Below are positions 1 to 8,134 of a stretch of DNA of 64,000 nt, one piece after another. The first letter of the stretch is position 1. Every line of letters starts with the position of its first letter. Source of the DNA: UBA10649 sp965278965 (GTDB lineage: Bacteria > Actinomycetota > Actinomycetes > S36-B12); the NCBI GenBank assembly GCA_965278965.1, contig OZ257127.1, positions 2,852,001 to 2,916,000 on the forward strand. Reading direction: 5' to 3'. A program made the position numbers and the translations under genes. The notes below the pieces were generated by a model. That model was not told the origin of the DNA. It worked only from the letters and a program-made list of their open reading frames with translations, and did no database searches.

Positions 1-1
1 C

Positions 2-1462
2 CTCGTGGACGGGCAGGACGTCCCGATGACGACGCGGCGCGAAGTCATCAAGGTCGCGGGCGGGGATCCCGTTACCGTCACCGTCCGTGAGACGGCCGAC
101 GGGCCGATCATCTCCGACGTCGCCGGCGTCGACACCTACCCGGCGATCGGGCAGGTCGCCCCCGTGCCAGCGCCCGGGTCCGCGGCCACGCGGGCCGCGC
201 CGCCGGACCGCGGGGACGGCTACGCGGTGGCGCTGCGGTGGACGGCGCTGCAGCCGAACACGACGTTCGACGCGTTCGACCTGCTCGACACCGCGACGGA
301 CTTCGGGGAGTTCCGGGCGGCCGCGGCCCGGCTGAACGCTCCGGCGCAGAACCTCATCTACGCCGACACGGCGGGGAACATCGGCTACCAGGCGCCCGGC
401 CTCATCCCGATCCGCGAGGGCTACGACGGCAAGTGGCCCGTCCCGGGCTGGGACTCCCGGTACCGCTGGGCCGGCTACATCCCGTTCGAGGCGCTGCCGT
501 TCGTCCTCAACCCGCCCGAGGGCTGGATCGTCACGGCGAACCAGGCCGTCACCGGCCCCGACTACCCGTACTTCATCACCGACGACTGGTCCTACGGAGC
601 GCGCAGCCAGCGCATCGTCGACCTCATCGAGGCGGGGACGGCCGACGGCGCAACCTTGGACGTCGCCGAGATGCAGGCGATCCAGCGCGACTCGGTCAAC
701 GAGCTCGCGACGTTCCTCGCCCCCCGGCTCGCGGCCCTGCCCACGACGCCCGACACGCAGGCACCGGTGGACCTGCTGCGCGGCTGGGACGGCAGCCAGA
801 GCGTCGACTCGGCGGCGGCCGCGTACTTCAACGCCGTGTGGCGCCAGCTGGTCGCGCGCATGTTCGACGGCGAGTCCGGCACGGACCTCATCTCCGCGGA
901 CGGCGGCGACCGGTTCTGGGAGGTGATCTACCGGATCTGGGACGCCCCGGAGGACTTCTGGTGGGACGACCGGACCGAGGACGGAAAGCAGACCCGGGAC
1001 GAGACGCTGCAGGCGGCATTGGCGGCCGCCGCGGCCGAGTTGCGTTCGACGCTCGGCGACGACCCGTCGCAGTGGCGGTGGGGAGCGCTGCACACGCTGC
1101 TCCTGCGCAACGAGACGCTCGGTGACAGCGGAATCGCGCCGATCGAGGCGCTGTTCAACCGCGGGCCGATCGAGGTGGCCGGCGGGGACTCGACTGTGGA
1201 TGCGACAGGCTGGACGCCGGTCGACGGCTACGGGGTGGACTGGGTACCGAGCATGCGGCAGGTCGTCGACCTCGCGGACCTCGACGCGTCGACGTGGGTC
1301 AACCTCACGGGCGCGAGCGGCCACGCCTTCGACCCGCACTACGACGACCAGGTCGAGGCCTGGCGCACCGGCGCGCAGTACGCGTGGCCGTTCACGCCGG
1401 CGGCGGTGCAGGCGGCGGCGGCGCAGACGCTGACGCTCGCGCCGACCCCCGCCTCCGACTAG
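2..1462 (+). CDS. Penicillin acylase family protein (5' part outside window)
   Basis: About 486 codons are seen, open from base 2; the start lies upstream of the window. The protein looks like the beta-chain part of an Ntn-hydrolase of the penicillin acylase / acyl-homoserine-lactone acylase family, which is made as a precursor and cleaves itself into two chains before hydrolysing an amide bond, normally outside the membrane. Visible family landmarks are NLIYADTAGNIGYQAPG near residue 115, the aromatic stretch YIPFEALPFVLNPPEGW, VTANQAV near residue 177, and GASGHAFDPHYDDQ near the C-terminus. The nucleophile Ser at the start of the beta chain is not in the window, so activity cannot be checked. 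The natural substrate cannot be told from sequence. It converges on the cyclo-ligase gene across a palindrome. Confidence 0.85.
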   Translation, partial: LVDGQDVPMTTRREVIKVAGGDPVTVTVRETADGPIISDVAGVDTYPAIGQVAPVPAPGSAATRAAPPDRGDGYAVALRWTALQPNTTFDAFDLLDTATDFGEFRAAAARLNAPAQNLIYADTAGNIGYQAPGLIPIREGYDGKWPVPGWDSRYRWAGYIPFEALPFVLNPPEGWIVTANQAVTGPDYPYFITDDWSYGARSQRIVDLIEAGTADGATLDVAEMQAIQRDSVNELATFLAPRLAALPTTPDTQAPVDLLRGWDGSQSVDSAAAAYFNAVWRQLVARMFDGESGTDLISADGGDRFWEVIYRIWDAPEDFWWDDRTEDGKQTRDETLQAALAAAAAELRSTLGDDPSQWRWGALHTLLLRNETLGDSGIAPIEALFNRGPIEVAGGDSTVDATGWTPVDGYGVDWVPSMRQVVDLADLDASTWVNLTGASGHAFDPHYDDQVEAWRTGAQYAWPFTPAAVQAAAAQTLTLAPTPASD

Positions 1463-1464
1463 CT

Positions 1465-1522
1465 CGATTCCATACGCCAGCGTCACAAGGCGGCCCGGGA
1501 ACGACGCTGAGGTATGGAATCG
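1465..1522. terminator. Inverted repeat between convergent genes, probable bidirectional terminator
   Basis: Bases 1465-1475 pair with 1512-1522 (11 bp) and 1478-1484 pair with 1503-1509 (7 bp), with a 2x2 internal loop and an 18-base apical loop. It fills nearly all of the gap between two convergent genes. There is no U-tract, which is common for actinobacterial hairpins of this kind. Confidence 0.6.
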
Positions 1523-1526
1523 CCTG

Positions 1527-2120
1527 CTAGCCGAGGGGGACGACGCCCGACGGGGTCAACGCGACGTCGACGGTGAGGTCGTGCTCCTCGTTCGGGACCT
1601 CGTCGACGATCTCGTCGTCGAACACGCAAGCCACCCGCAACGGCCCGCCGTCCGCGTGGGGCGGGACGTCGGCGAGCGCGCGGTCGTAGAACCCGCCGCC
1701 CTGCCCGAGTCGGCGGCCGGCGCGGTCGACCGACAGCGCCGGCAGGAACACGACCGCGACCTGCGCGAGCGCGCCAATCACGGCGGGCCCGGTCGGCTCG
1801 GCGATGCCGAACGCGCCCGGGGTCGTCGGCACATCCGGCCGCCACTCCACCCACTCGAGCACGCCGCCTGCGACCCTCGGGACGATCACGGCAGCGCCAG
1901 CGGCGTCGAGCGCAGCGAGCAGCGGGTCCGTGCCCGGCTCGGTCGGCAGCGACAGGTGTGCGGCGACGGTCACCGGCCCGGCGACGAGGTCGCGGCCATG
2001 CCGCGCCAGCGCCTGCGCGGCGGCTTGCCGTTCTGGCAGGTCGCGGGCGGCGCGTGCGTCGCGGACGTCCGCCCGCATGCGCGCCTTGGCCTCGCCTACG
2101 TCGACGGTCACCTGGGCCAT
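1527..2120 (-). CDS. 5-formyltetrahydrofolate cyclo-ligase
   Basis: This 197-residue protein matches the family that uses ATP to convert 5-formyltetrahydrofolate to 5,10-methenyltetrahydrofolate in the cytoplasm, returning a storage folate to the one-carbon pool. The diagnostic glycine-rich segment GRRLGQGGGFYDR lies near residues 137-149, and a conserved LSLPTEPGTDPLL segment near residue 57 marks the nucleotide/folate-binding half. Length is usual for the family (180-200). The gene is divergent from galU with only 26 bp between start codons, so the two promoters must overlap. No Shine-Dalgarno stands out before the ATG. The assignment is secure. Confidence 0.92.
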   Translation of the reverse strand: MAQVTVDVGEAKARMRADVRDARAARDLPERQAAAQALARHGRDLVAGPVTVAAHLSLPTEPGTDPLLAALDAAGAAVIVPRVAGGVLEWVEWRPDVPTTPGAFGIAEPTGPAVIGALAQVAVVFLPALSVDRAGRRLGQGGGFYDRALADVPPHADGGPLRVACVFDDEIVDEVPNEEHDLTVDVALTPSGVVPLG

Positions 2121-2134
2121 GCTGCCCGATCCCC

Positions 2135-2146
2135 TAGGGTCTGGCC
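2135..2146 (+). promoter_or_regulatory. Leaderless -10 box of galU
   Basis: TAGGGT at 2135-2140 is followed by exactly six bases and then the ATG of galU. This TANNNT-N6-start geometry is the usual signature of a leaderless actinobacterial mRNA; no Shine-Dalgarno is present. Confidence 0.6.
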
Positions 2147-3043
2147 ATGGATGGCCGACCCGTGCGCAAGGCCGTGATCCCCGCCGCGGGGCTCGGCACT
2201 CGCTTCCTGCCCGCCACGAAGGCGACGCCGAAGGAGATGCTGCCCGTCGTCGACAAGCCGGCGATCCAGTACGTCGTCGAGGAGGCCGTCGCCGCCGGCC
2301 TCGAGGACGTCCTGTTCATCACCGGCCGTAGCAAGCGCCCGCTCGAGGACCACTTCGACCGCAACCTCGAGGTCGAGCAGGCCCTCCAGGACAAGGGCGA
2401 CACCGCGCGGCTGGACGCCGTGACCGAGTCGACCGACCTTGCTCGCATCCACTACGTCCGTCAGGGCGACCCCCTCGGCCTGGGGCACGCGGTGCTCGTG
2501 GCGGAGAACCACGTGGGCGACGAGCCGTTCGCCGTGCTCCTCGGCGACGACCTCATCGACCCGCGCAACCCCGTCCTGGCGTCGATGGCGGAGGTGCGCG
2601 AGCGGTTCGGCGGCTCGGTGCTGTGCCTCATGCGCGTGCCGCGCACGTCGATCTCGTTGTACGGCTGCCCGGCCGTCGAGCCGACCGACGACCCGGGCGT
2701 CGTCACGGTCACGGACCTGGTCGAGAAGCCCGACATGGACGCCGCCCCGAGCGACTTCGCCGTGATCGGCCGCTATCTACTCGACCCCGCCGTGTTCGAC
2801 GTGCTGCGCGCGACGCCGCCGGGCCGCGGCGGCGAGATTCAGCTGACGGACGCGCTCCGCGTGCTCGCGACGATGCCGGTGGCCGACGGCGGCGGCGTGC
2901 ACGGCCTCGTCTTCGACGGACTGCGGTACGACACGGGAGACCGCCTGTCCTACCTGCAGGCCAGCATCATGCTCGCCTGCGAGCGCGAGGACCTCGGTCC
3001 GCCGCTGCGCGCGTGGCTGGCGGACTTCGTCAACGGAACGTGA
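2147..3043 (+). CDS. galU: UTP-glucose-1-phosphate uridylyltransferase
   Basis: The 298-residue product makes UDP-glucose from UTP and glucose-1-phosphate, feeding cell-wall polysaccharide, trehalose and galactose metabolism. The N-terminal nucleotide-binding signature GLGTRFLPATKATPKEMLP (residues ~15-33) is nearly invariant in GalU, followed by DKPAIQYVVEEAV. GRGGEIQLTDALR near residue 226 is the sugar-phosphate region, and YDTGDRLSYLQA lies near the C-terminus. Length is typical. The ATG at 2147 is preferred because of the leaderless -10 box six bases upstream; an in-frame GTG at 2162 is the alternative. The stop overlaps the start of the next gene (GTGA), so the two are translationally coupled. 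Confidence 0.95.
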   Translation: MDGRPVRKAVIPAAGLGTRFLPATKATPKEMLPVVDKPAIQYVVEEAVAAGLEDVLFITGRSKRPLEDHFDRNLEVEQALQDKGDTARLDAVTESTDLARIHYVRQGDPLGLGHAVLVAENHVGDEPFAVLLGDDLIDPRNPVLASMAEVRERFGGSVLCLMRVPRTSISLYGCPAVEPTDDPGVVTVTDLVEKPDMDAAPSDFAVIGRYLLDPAVFDVLRATPPGRGGEIQLTDALRVLATMPVADGGGVHGLVFDGLRYDTGDRLSYLQASIMLACEREDLGPPLRAWLADFVNGT

Positions 3044-3651
3044 TCGCTCGGGCCTGGCCGGCCACCCTCACCCACGGCGACGTCACGCTGCGACCGCTGC
3101 GCCAGCTCGACGGGCGTGCCTGGCGCGAGGTCCGCACGCGCAACGCCGACTGGCTGCGTCCGTGGGAGGCGTCGCTGCCGCCCGAGGCCGAGGGCCTGGA
3201 GGAGGTGCCGTCGTTCTCGATGATGGTCCGGCGGCTGCGACGTGAGGCCCGTCAGGGCCGGACGTTGCCCTTCGCCGTCACCTACCAGGGGCGGCTCGTC
3301 GGCCAGCTCACCGTCGGCGGCATCACCTGGGGCTCGCTGCGCGCCGCGTACGTCGGCTACTGGATCGACCGGGAGGTCGCCGGCCGCGGGATCATGCCCA
3401 CGTCAGTCGCCCTGGCACTGGATCACTGCGTCGATGTCATGAACCTGCATCGGGTCGAGGTGAACATCCGGCCGGAGAACGCCGCTTCTTTGCGCGTCGT
3501 CGAGAAGCTCGGGCTCCAGCTCGAAGGCGGCCGCCGGGAGTACCTTCACATCGACGGGGCGTGGCGCGACCACCTCGTGTTCGTCCTGCATCGTGGCGAC
3601 TTCCCGGACGGCGTCCTCACCACGTATCTGCGGACGCGCACGCCTTCCTAG
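3040..3651 (+). CDS. GNAT N-acetyltransferase, RimJ/RimL type
   Basis: This 203-residue protein belongs to the GNAT fold (Acetyltransf_3 group), which moves acetyl from acetyl-CoA to an amino group; RimJ-like members act on ribosomal-protein N-termini, and actinobacterial members next to galU are usually annotated that way. LRPLRQLDGRAWREVR opens the fold, the acetyl-CoA pyrophosphate loop is REVAGRGIM near residues 113-121, and NLHRVEVNIRPENAASLRVVEKLGL near 145-170 is the classic C-terminal GNAT motif. The GTG start at 3040 overlaps the galU stop by four bases, indicating coupling. The true target is unknown. Confidence 0.88.
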   Translation: MIARAWPATLTHGDVTLRPLRQLDGRAWREVRTRNADWLRPWEASLPPEAEGLEEVPSFSMMVRRLRREARQGRTLPFAVTYQGRLVGQLTVGGITWGSLRAAYVGYWIDREVAGRGIMPTSVALALDHCVDVMNLHRVEVNIRPENAASLRVVEKLGLQLEGGRREYLHIDGAWRDHLVFVLHRGDFPDGVLTTYLRTRTPS

Positions 3652-3720
3652 CGCGACACGCCGATCGCACGGTGCTCGCCTGCCCGATCTCAGGCGGCGT
3701 GCCCCCTAACGTTGCATTTC

Positions 3721-4587
3721 GTGACGGGCCTGATCTACCTGGTGATCATCGCCTTGTGGGCCGCCGTCCTCATCCCCATCTGGCTGCGCCGGCACGACCA
3801 GATCAGCGAGGTCCGGTCGACCGCCCGTTTCAGCTCCGCGATGCGCTCCCTGGGCACGCCCGGGCAGCTGCAGTACGCCGCAGACACGTACGTCCTCGAC
3901 AGCCGCGACGTGGACCTGACCCTCCAGGCCTCCGCCGCCCCGCGATCGGAGGCTCGCATGACGCGACCGACGGCTGACCGGACCACCCGCCCCGCCGAAG
4001 GCCTGGACCCCGACTACGAACGCGAGCTCATCCGGCAGGCCGCCGCGACGCGTCGTGCCGTGGTGCTCGGTGCCCTCACGGCGATCCTGCTCGTCACGCT
4101 CCTTCTTGCCATCGTGTCCGTCCTGCCGAAGTGGGCGCCCGCGCTGGCGGCCGTGCCGGTCGTCGGCTTCGTCGTCGCTGCCGCGATGACGTCCTCGTCC
4201 CGGTCGTCGGCCCCGGCACGTCCGGCCACGCGCCGCGAGCGTCGTCCGGCCGCAATGCCCGAGCCCGCCCGTCGGGGTGCCGCCGCGCAGACGGACGAGG
4301 AGTGGGAGAGCTGGAACGCCTGGGACGACGACTCGTGGGAGGCGCAGCCGACGACGCTGCCGACCTACGTCAGTGCCCCGCGCGCGTCGGCCGTCCCCCG
4401 CGGGATCGACCGCGAGAGCCCGGGGGAGTGGACCGGCGAGGCGATGGTGCAGGCGGCGCAGGCGATGCGCTCGCGGCCGCGATCTGCGCCGCTGGTCAAT
4501 GCCAGTGCGCTCGACTATGGCGCGCAGACCGCGGAGATCCCGGCCGTCACCGACGACTACCCCGCCCGCCGCGCCGCCGGGGAGTAG
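3721..4587 (+). CDS. Two-helix membrane protein of unknown function
   Basis: I do not recognise a named function. The 288-residue product begins with a hydrophobic helix (LIYLVIIALWAAVLIPIW, residues ~3-20) followed by the conserved-looking RRHDQISEVRSTARFSSAM, and has a second hydrophobic pair around residues 115-155 (LGALTAILLVTLLLAIVSVLP then a second segment). The rest is a charged cytoplasmic tail rich in Trp/Asp/Glu (EEWESWNAWDDDSW) ending near tRNA-Ala. Similar proteins sit beside galU-rimJ in many Micrococcales, so it probably belongs to the same neighbourhood. GTG at 3721 is chosen because the helix starts at once and TAACGT (3707-3712) could be its -10 box; a TTG at 3712 is possible. 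Confidence 0.7.
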   Translation: MTGLIYLVIIALWAAVLIPIWLRRHDQISEVRSTARFSSAMRSLGTPGQLQYAADTYVLDSRDVDLTLQASAAPRSEARMTRPTADRTTRPAEGLDPDYERELIRQAAATRRAVVLGALTAILLVTLLLAIVSVLPKWAPALAAVPVVGFVVAAAMTSSSRSSAPARPATRRERRPAAMPEPARRGAAAQTDEEWESWNAWDDDSWEAQPTTLPTYVSAPRASAVPRGIDRESPGEWTGEAMVQAAQAMRSRPRSAPLVNASALDYGAQTAEIPAVTDDYPARRAAGE

Positions 4588-4640
4588 GGCCGGTCCGACG
4601 ACGGTCGGCCGCTTGCTACCCTTTACCCCCGCACGACAAA

Positions 4641-4713
4641 GGGGCTGTAGCGCAGCTGGTAGCGCACCTCGTTCGCAACGAGGGGGTCAGGGGTTCGAAT
4701 CCCCTCAGCTCCA
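4641..4713 (+). tRNA. tRNA-Ala (CGC)
   Basis: A full cloverleaf is readable: acceptor GGGGCTG pairs with CAGCTCC, the D-arm is GCGC...GCGC, the anticodon stem CCTCG/CGAGG encloses TTCGCAA with anticodon CGC, and the T-arm loop is TTCGAAT. The discriminator is A at 4713; CCA is not genomically encoded. It reads GCG alanine codons, which are frequent here. Confidence 0.95.
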
Positions 4714-4718
4714 CTTCC

Positions 4719-4762
4719 GTGAAGTCCCGGGACTCCCCTGATGGGGTGTCCCGGGACTTCAC
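4719..4762. terminator. Hairpin terminator after tRNA-Ala
   Basis: A perfect 15-bp stem (4719-4733 with 4748-4762) encloses a 14-base loop that can itself pair. It is followed by GTTTCG. It separates tRNA-Ala from the convergent SDR gene. Confidence 0.75.
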
Positions 4763-4778
4763 GTTTCGCCCCCACTGC

Positions 4779-5564
4779 TCACAGCGTGGTGACGAGTCCG
4801 CCGTCGATCCGCAGGTCGCTCCCGGTGATGTTGGCCGCGCGATCGCTCGCCAGGTACAGCACGAGGCTCGCGATCTCGTCCACGTCGGTGAACCTCCCGG
4901 TCGCGGCCTGGGCCGCCTGCTGGCGGACGACCTCCGAGGCGTCCACACCGGTCGCCCGACCGACGGCAGCGGCGACGCCGGTGTCGGCGAGCCAGAGGTC
5001 GGTCCGCACCGGTCCAGGGCTGATCGTGTTCACCCGGATGTGTGGGCCGAGCTCCTTCGACAGGGACTTGCACAGGTTGACGAGGGCGCCCTTGGCCGCG
5101 CTGTAGTCGATGACGCCAGGGTCCGGCAGCGCGGCGTTGACCGAGCCGACCGTCACGATGTTCGCCCCGGGCCTGCCGGTCATCGCCGGGATGGCCGCTC
5201 GCATCGTCCGCACGGCGGCGAGGAAGTTGATCGTCAAGGACCAGTCCCATTCGTCGTCCGTGACGGCCAGGAACCCGTCGACACGGGGGCGGACCGCCCC
5301 GACGTTGTTGACGAGGATGTCGATTCCGCCCAGCCGGCCCACCGCGCTGTCGATCAGCTCTCGTGGCCCCGTCGGGGTCGAGAGGTCGACGGCGACGGCG
5401 TGCACGCGCCCGCCGCGGGTCAGCTGGTCGAGCTCGTCGCTGCCCCGAAGCGCCCCGGCGACGACCGTCGCGCCCTCGGCCGCGAGCGCGGTCGTGATGG
5501 CCAGCCCGATTCCCTTGCTTGCGCCGGTGACGACCGCGGTGCGGCCCGCGAGGTGAAGGTCCAC
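4779..5564 (-). CDS. SDR family NAD(P)-dependent oxidoreductase
   Basis: The 261-residue protein is a classical short-chain dehydrogenase/reductase of FabG-like length. The cofactor loop is TGASKGIG (residues ~14-21), NNVGA marks the second glycine-rich turn, and the catalytic Ser (TVGSVNAA) and YSAAK lie near residues 140-160, so all catalytic residues are present. NTISPGPVRTDLW and the C-terminal GSDLRIDGGLVTTL are typical. The substrate is unknown. The GTG start is one base after the stop of the hydrolase gene, so the two form a coupled operon read away from the TetR gene; the shared operator suggests joint detoxification or catabolism of a TetR ligand. Confidence 0.88.
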   Translation of the reverse strand: MDLHLAGRTAVVTGASKGIGLAITTALAAEGATVVAGALRGSDELDQLTRGGRVHAVAVDLSTPTGPRELIDSAVGRLGGIDILVNNVGAVRPRVDGFLAVTDDEWDWSLTINFLAAVRTMRAAIPAMTGRPGANIVTVGSVNAALPDPGVIDYSAAKGALVNLCKSLSKELGPHIRVNTISPGPVRTDLWLADTGVAAAVGRATGVDASEVVRQQAAQAATGRFTDVDEIASLVLYLASDRAANITGSDLRIDGGLVTTL

Positions 5565-5565
5565 G

Positions 5566-6363
5566 TCACAGTCCCTGCCGGCCCAGCCACGACAGGCAGG
5601 CGTCAGCGACGTCCCGCCAGCCGTGGTCGATGGTCAAGGAGTGACCACGGTCGGGGAACTCCATGATGTCGGTGACGGCATCGCTGTGCCGGTACTGCTT
5701 CAGCGTCGCCCGTGTCACGGCCTCGGGCACGGTGTTGTCCTTGCCGCCGGTGATCAGAAGGAGCGGGCCTCGTCCGGAGTTGGCGGTGTCGACCTTGGCG
5801 GCGGAGTGCGGGTTGAAGCTGGCTGCCGCGGCCTCGAAGAGCGGCTTGCCGGGTGCCGGGATCGTCCATCGGGAGAAGAGGGCGTCCGACTCCTCCTCCG
5901 GGATGGCGTTACCGAAGGCGAACCGGAACTGCTCGGCCGTCAGGGAGACCGCGCGATGCCGGTTCGCCGGGTTCTTGAAGACGGGCAAGGTCGCCCGCAG
6001 TGCCGACAGCGGCAGAGGCAGGACGCCCTTGATCTGCGCGGCGTCGATGGCGACCGCCGCGGCAGCCAGGTCCTCGCCTAGGAGCCGCTGGGCGATCATG
6101 CCCCCGAACGAGTGCCCGACCAGGATCGGTTTGGCGGGCAGGCCGGCGATGACGTCTGCGTAGTGCGCGACGACGTCGTCGATGCCGTGGTCGGCGATCA
6201 GGTCCGGGTGTTCGCGCGCTTCCTCGACCGTGTCGGGATCCCCGGGCCACCCGGGAGCGGAGGCGTCGTATCCGGCCGCCGTGAACGCATCGATCCAGTC
6301 CTCCCAGGACCGAGCGTGCAGCCAGAGGCCGTGGATGAGGAGAACGGGGGTGCTCGCGGTCAT
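5566..6363 (-). CDS. Alpha/beta hydrolase
   Basis: This 265-residue cytoplasmic protein has the alpha/beta-hydrolase fold. The oxyanion-hole segment is LIHGLWLHARSWEDW near residue 12, the nucleophile elbow is GHSFGG near residue 95, the acid is likely in ITGGKDNTVP, and the catalytic His is in PDRGHSLTIDHGW near residue 245. Two ATG codons compete: 6369 has an AGAGG only two bases upstream, while 6363 has the same AGAGG at a normal spacing of eight, so 6363 is chosen. It is the first gene of an operon with the SDR. Substrate unknown; esterase, lactonase and haloperoxidase-like activities are all possible. Confidence 0.85.
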   Translation of the reverse strand: MTASTPVLLIHGLWLHARSWEDWIDAFTAAGYDASAPGWPGDPDTVEEAREHPDLIADHGIDDVVAHYADVIAGLPAKPILVGHSFGGMIAQRLLGEDLAAAAVAIDAAQIKGVLPLPLSALRATLPVFKNPANRHRAVSLTAEQFRFAFGNAIPEEESDALFSRWTIPAPGKPLFEAAAASFNPHSAAKVDTANSGRGPLLLITGGKDNTVPEAVTRATLKQYRHSDAVTDIMEFPDRGHSLTIDHGWRDVADACLSWLGRQGL

Positions 6364-6384
6364 GTACATGTCCTCTCAGATGAA

Positions 6385-6402
6385 GTAGACCGATCGATCT
6401 AC
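6385..6402. promoter_or_regulatory. Probable TetR operator
   Basis: An 18-bp near-perfect palindrome, GTAGACCGATCGATCTAC, has eight of nine base pairs symmetric. It lies between the divergent hydrolase operon and the TetR gene and has the size and ACCGATCG-type core of many TetR operators. Inferred to repress both directions. Confidence 0.6.
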
Positions 6403-6499
6403 CTACGTCGGTCGTAACATAGACGCGCCGCCCCGTGCTGACAAGCAGGTGCGGTCACGGACCGGCGGTTCGTGGTGGGCAGCCGGAGTCGAGGAGCAG

Positions 6500-7171
6500 A
6501 TGACGACGAGCACGGGTACTTCGCCCGACGTCGCGCCCACCGGAGAGGCTCCCGGTGCTGGTGCGGCCCGCCCCTCCAAGGCGCGTGAGCGGATCCTCGC
6601 GACGGCGGACCGGCTCTTCTACGACGAGGGCATCCATGCCGTTGGGATCCAGCGGGTCATTGCGGAGGCATCGGTGACTCGCGTGACGCTCTACCGACAC
6701 TTCCCCTCGAAGGACGACCTGATCTCCGCCTACCTCGAGCGCCGGGCTCAGCACGACCGCACGCAGATCACCGGGATCATCGAGTCCCACCGTGGCGAAC
6801 CCCGGCGCGCGCTCACCGAGCTGGCTACCGCACTCACCCGCGACGACTTCGGTGCGGTGAAGCGCGGGTGCCCGTTCATCAACGCCTCGGCCGAGTTCGT
6901 CGGCAACCACCCCGCGCTTCGTCAGGCCCACGAGATCCGACGCTGGGTGACCGACCGCCTCGAGGAGCTCCTGGCGGTGGTGGGCCACCGCGATCCGCAC
7001 GGGACAGCGGCGCAGCTGATGATGGTCCGCACGGGTGCCGTCGTGTCCGGAGCGCTCGACTCCGACGATCGGCTGAACGAGCACTTCCTGACCTGCTGGG
7101 AGAAGCTGATCGACGACGGGATCCCGGTCGCCCGGGCCGGGAGCCGGTCGAGCGCGCCGCTCGCGCGGTGA
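6500..7171 (+). CDS. TetR/AcrR family transcriptional regulator
   Basis: The 223-residue protein has the N-terminal TetR helix-turn-helix: RILATADRLFYDEGIHAVGIQRVI followed by VTRVTLYRHFPSKDDLI at residues ~30-75. The C-terminal ligand domain contains KRGCPFINASAEF, seen in the TetR_C subgroup that senses small hydrophobic or aldehyde-like ligands. An upstream GTG at 6449 is in frame, but ATG 6500 has GAGGAG just before it and the preceding 17 residues look uncoded. It is divergent from the hydrolase/SDR operon and a palindrome lies between them, so it probably represses that operon and itself. The ligand is unknown. Confidence 0.88.
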   Translation: MTTSTGTSPDVAPTGEAPGAGAARPSKARERILATADRLFYDEGIHAVGIQRVIAEASVTRVTLYRHFPSKDDLISAYLERRAQHDRTQITGIIESHRGEPRRALTELATALTRDDFGAVKRGCPFINASAEFVGNHPALRQAHEIRRWVTDRLEELLAVVGHRDPHGTAAQLMMVRTGAVVSGALDSDDRLNEHFLTCWEKLIDDGIPVARAGSRSSAPLAR

Positions 7172-7190
7172 CGTCGGGACGACGGGCGCC

Positions 7191-8045
7191 CTACGGACCG
7201 ACGGGGACGTCGCCGACCCACGTGACGCGTTGCATGACGCGGCGGAAGTCGCCGTAGTCGAGGTTCGCGTAGTGCGCGGTCGCGCGGTTGTCCCACACCA
7301 CGACGTCGCCGGCCGACCATCGATGGCGGACGACGTGCTCGGGCTTGCTCAGATGCGCGAACAGCGCGTCGAGCAGGCCGCGGCTCTCGAAGGACGACAG
7401 GCCGACGATCGACGTCGTGAACTCGGGGTTCACGAACAACGCCTTGCGGGCGGTCTCGGGGTGCACGCGCACGACGGGATGCTCGACCGGCGCGAACCCG
7501 CCGAACACGTCGCCGTCCCACGCGTTGCCCCGCCCGCGCTCCGCCAGCGTCGCGGCGAAGGTCCGCGACCCGTCGTGCAGAGCCGTGAGGCCGTCGACGA
7601 GGTCGCGGATCGGCGCGGACAGCGACGCGTAGGCGGCCTCGAGATCGGCCCAGTTCGTGTCACCCCCGACCTCGGGCACCGTCACGGCGCGCAGCACGCT
7701 GCCTAGCGGGGGTCGCTGCACGAAGGTCACGTCGGTGTGCCAGACGTCGTTGCGGATCTCGCCGTAGCTGTCGATCTGCCAGATCTGCGGGTGGTCGGCA
7801 TCGACCGGTGCCATCACGGGGTGCGAGGCCGTCAGCTCCGCGAACTGGGAGGCGAACGCGACCTGGCCGTCGGAGTCGAGTGCCTGCGCGGGGAACACGA
7901 GCACCTTGTGGTCCAGGAGCAGCTGCCACAGGTGGGCCCGGCCGGTCTCGTCCAGGGGCGTGCGTAGGTCGACTCCGTCGATGCGCGCACCGAACGTCGT
8001 CGACAGGCGGTGCACGCCACGGTGCTGCTCGGTCGTTGTGGTCAT
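7191..8045 (-). CDS. TauD/TfdA family Fe(II)/2-oxoglutarate dioxygenase
   Basis: This 284-residue enzyme matches TauD-type dioxygenases, which hydroxylate taurine or another alkylsulfonate next to sulfur so that sulfite is released. The iron-binding HxD is WHTDVTF near residue 97, the distal His is in NRATAHYAN near residue 255, and the 2-oxoglutarate-binding Arg follows in DFRRVMQR. The start is set at ATG 8045 because GAAGGGA is eight bases upstream; GTG 8051 is too close. It is divergent from an SsuABC/TauABC-like transporter, which strongly supports a role in sulfonate use, though the exact sulfonate is not known. It ends 19 bp from the convergent TetR gene. Confidence 0.88.
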   Translation of the reverse strand: MTTTTEQHRGVHRLSTTFGARIDGVDLRTPLDETGRAHLWQLLLDHKVLVFPAQALDSDGQVAFASQFAELTASHPVMAPVDADHPQIWQIDSYGEIRNDVWHTDVTFVQRPPLGSVLRAVTVPEVGGDTNWADLEAAYASLSAPIRDLVDGLTALHDGSRTFAATLAERGRGNAWDGDVFGGFAPVEHPVVRVHPETARKALFVNPEFTTSIVGLSSFESRGLLDALFAHLSKPEHVVRHRWSAGDVVVWDNRATAHYANLDYGDFRRVMQRVTWVGDVPVGP

Positions 8046-8078
8046 CGTCACGGTCCCTTCGTTGGACGTACGGTCGTG

Positions 8079-8113
8079 AACCTATATGCTACGAAACCTA
8101 TAGACAAAGTAGC
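8079..8113. promoter_or_regulatory. AT-rich divergent promoter with repeats (tauD / ABC transporter)
   Basis: The octamer AACCTATA occurs twice, at 8079-8086 and 8095-8102, spaced 16 bp, and GCTAC (8088-8092) is mirrored by GTAGC (8109-8113). The stretch is unusually AT-rich for this chromosome. It lies between two divergent genes of one pathway and probably holds both promoters and a regulator site. Confidence 0.5.
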
Positions 8114-8134
8114 TAAAACCGAGAGGTCAACGGC

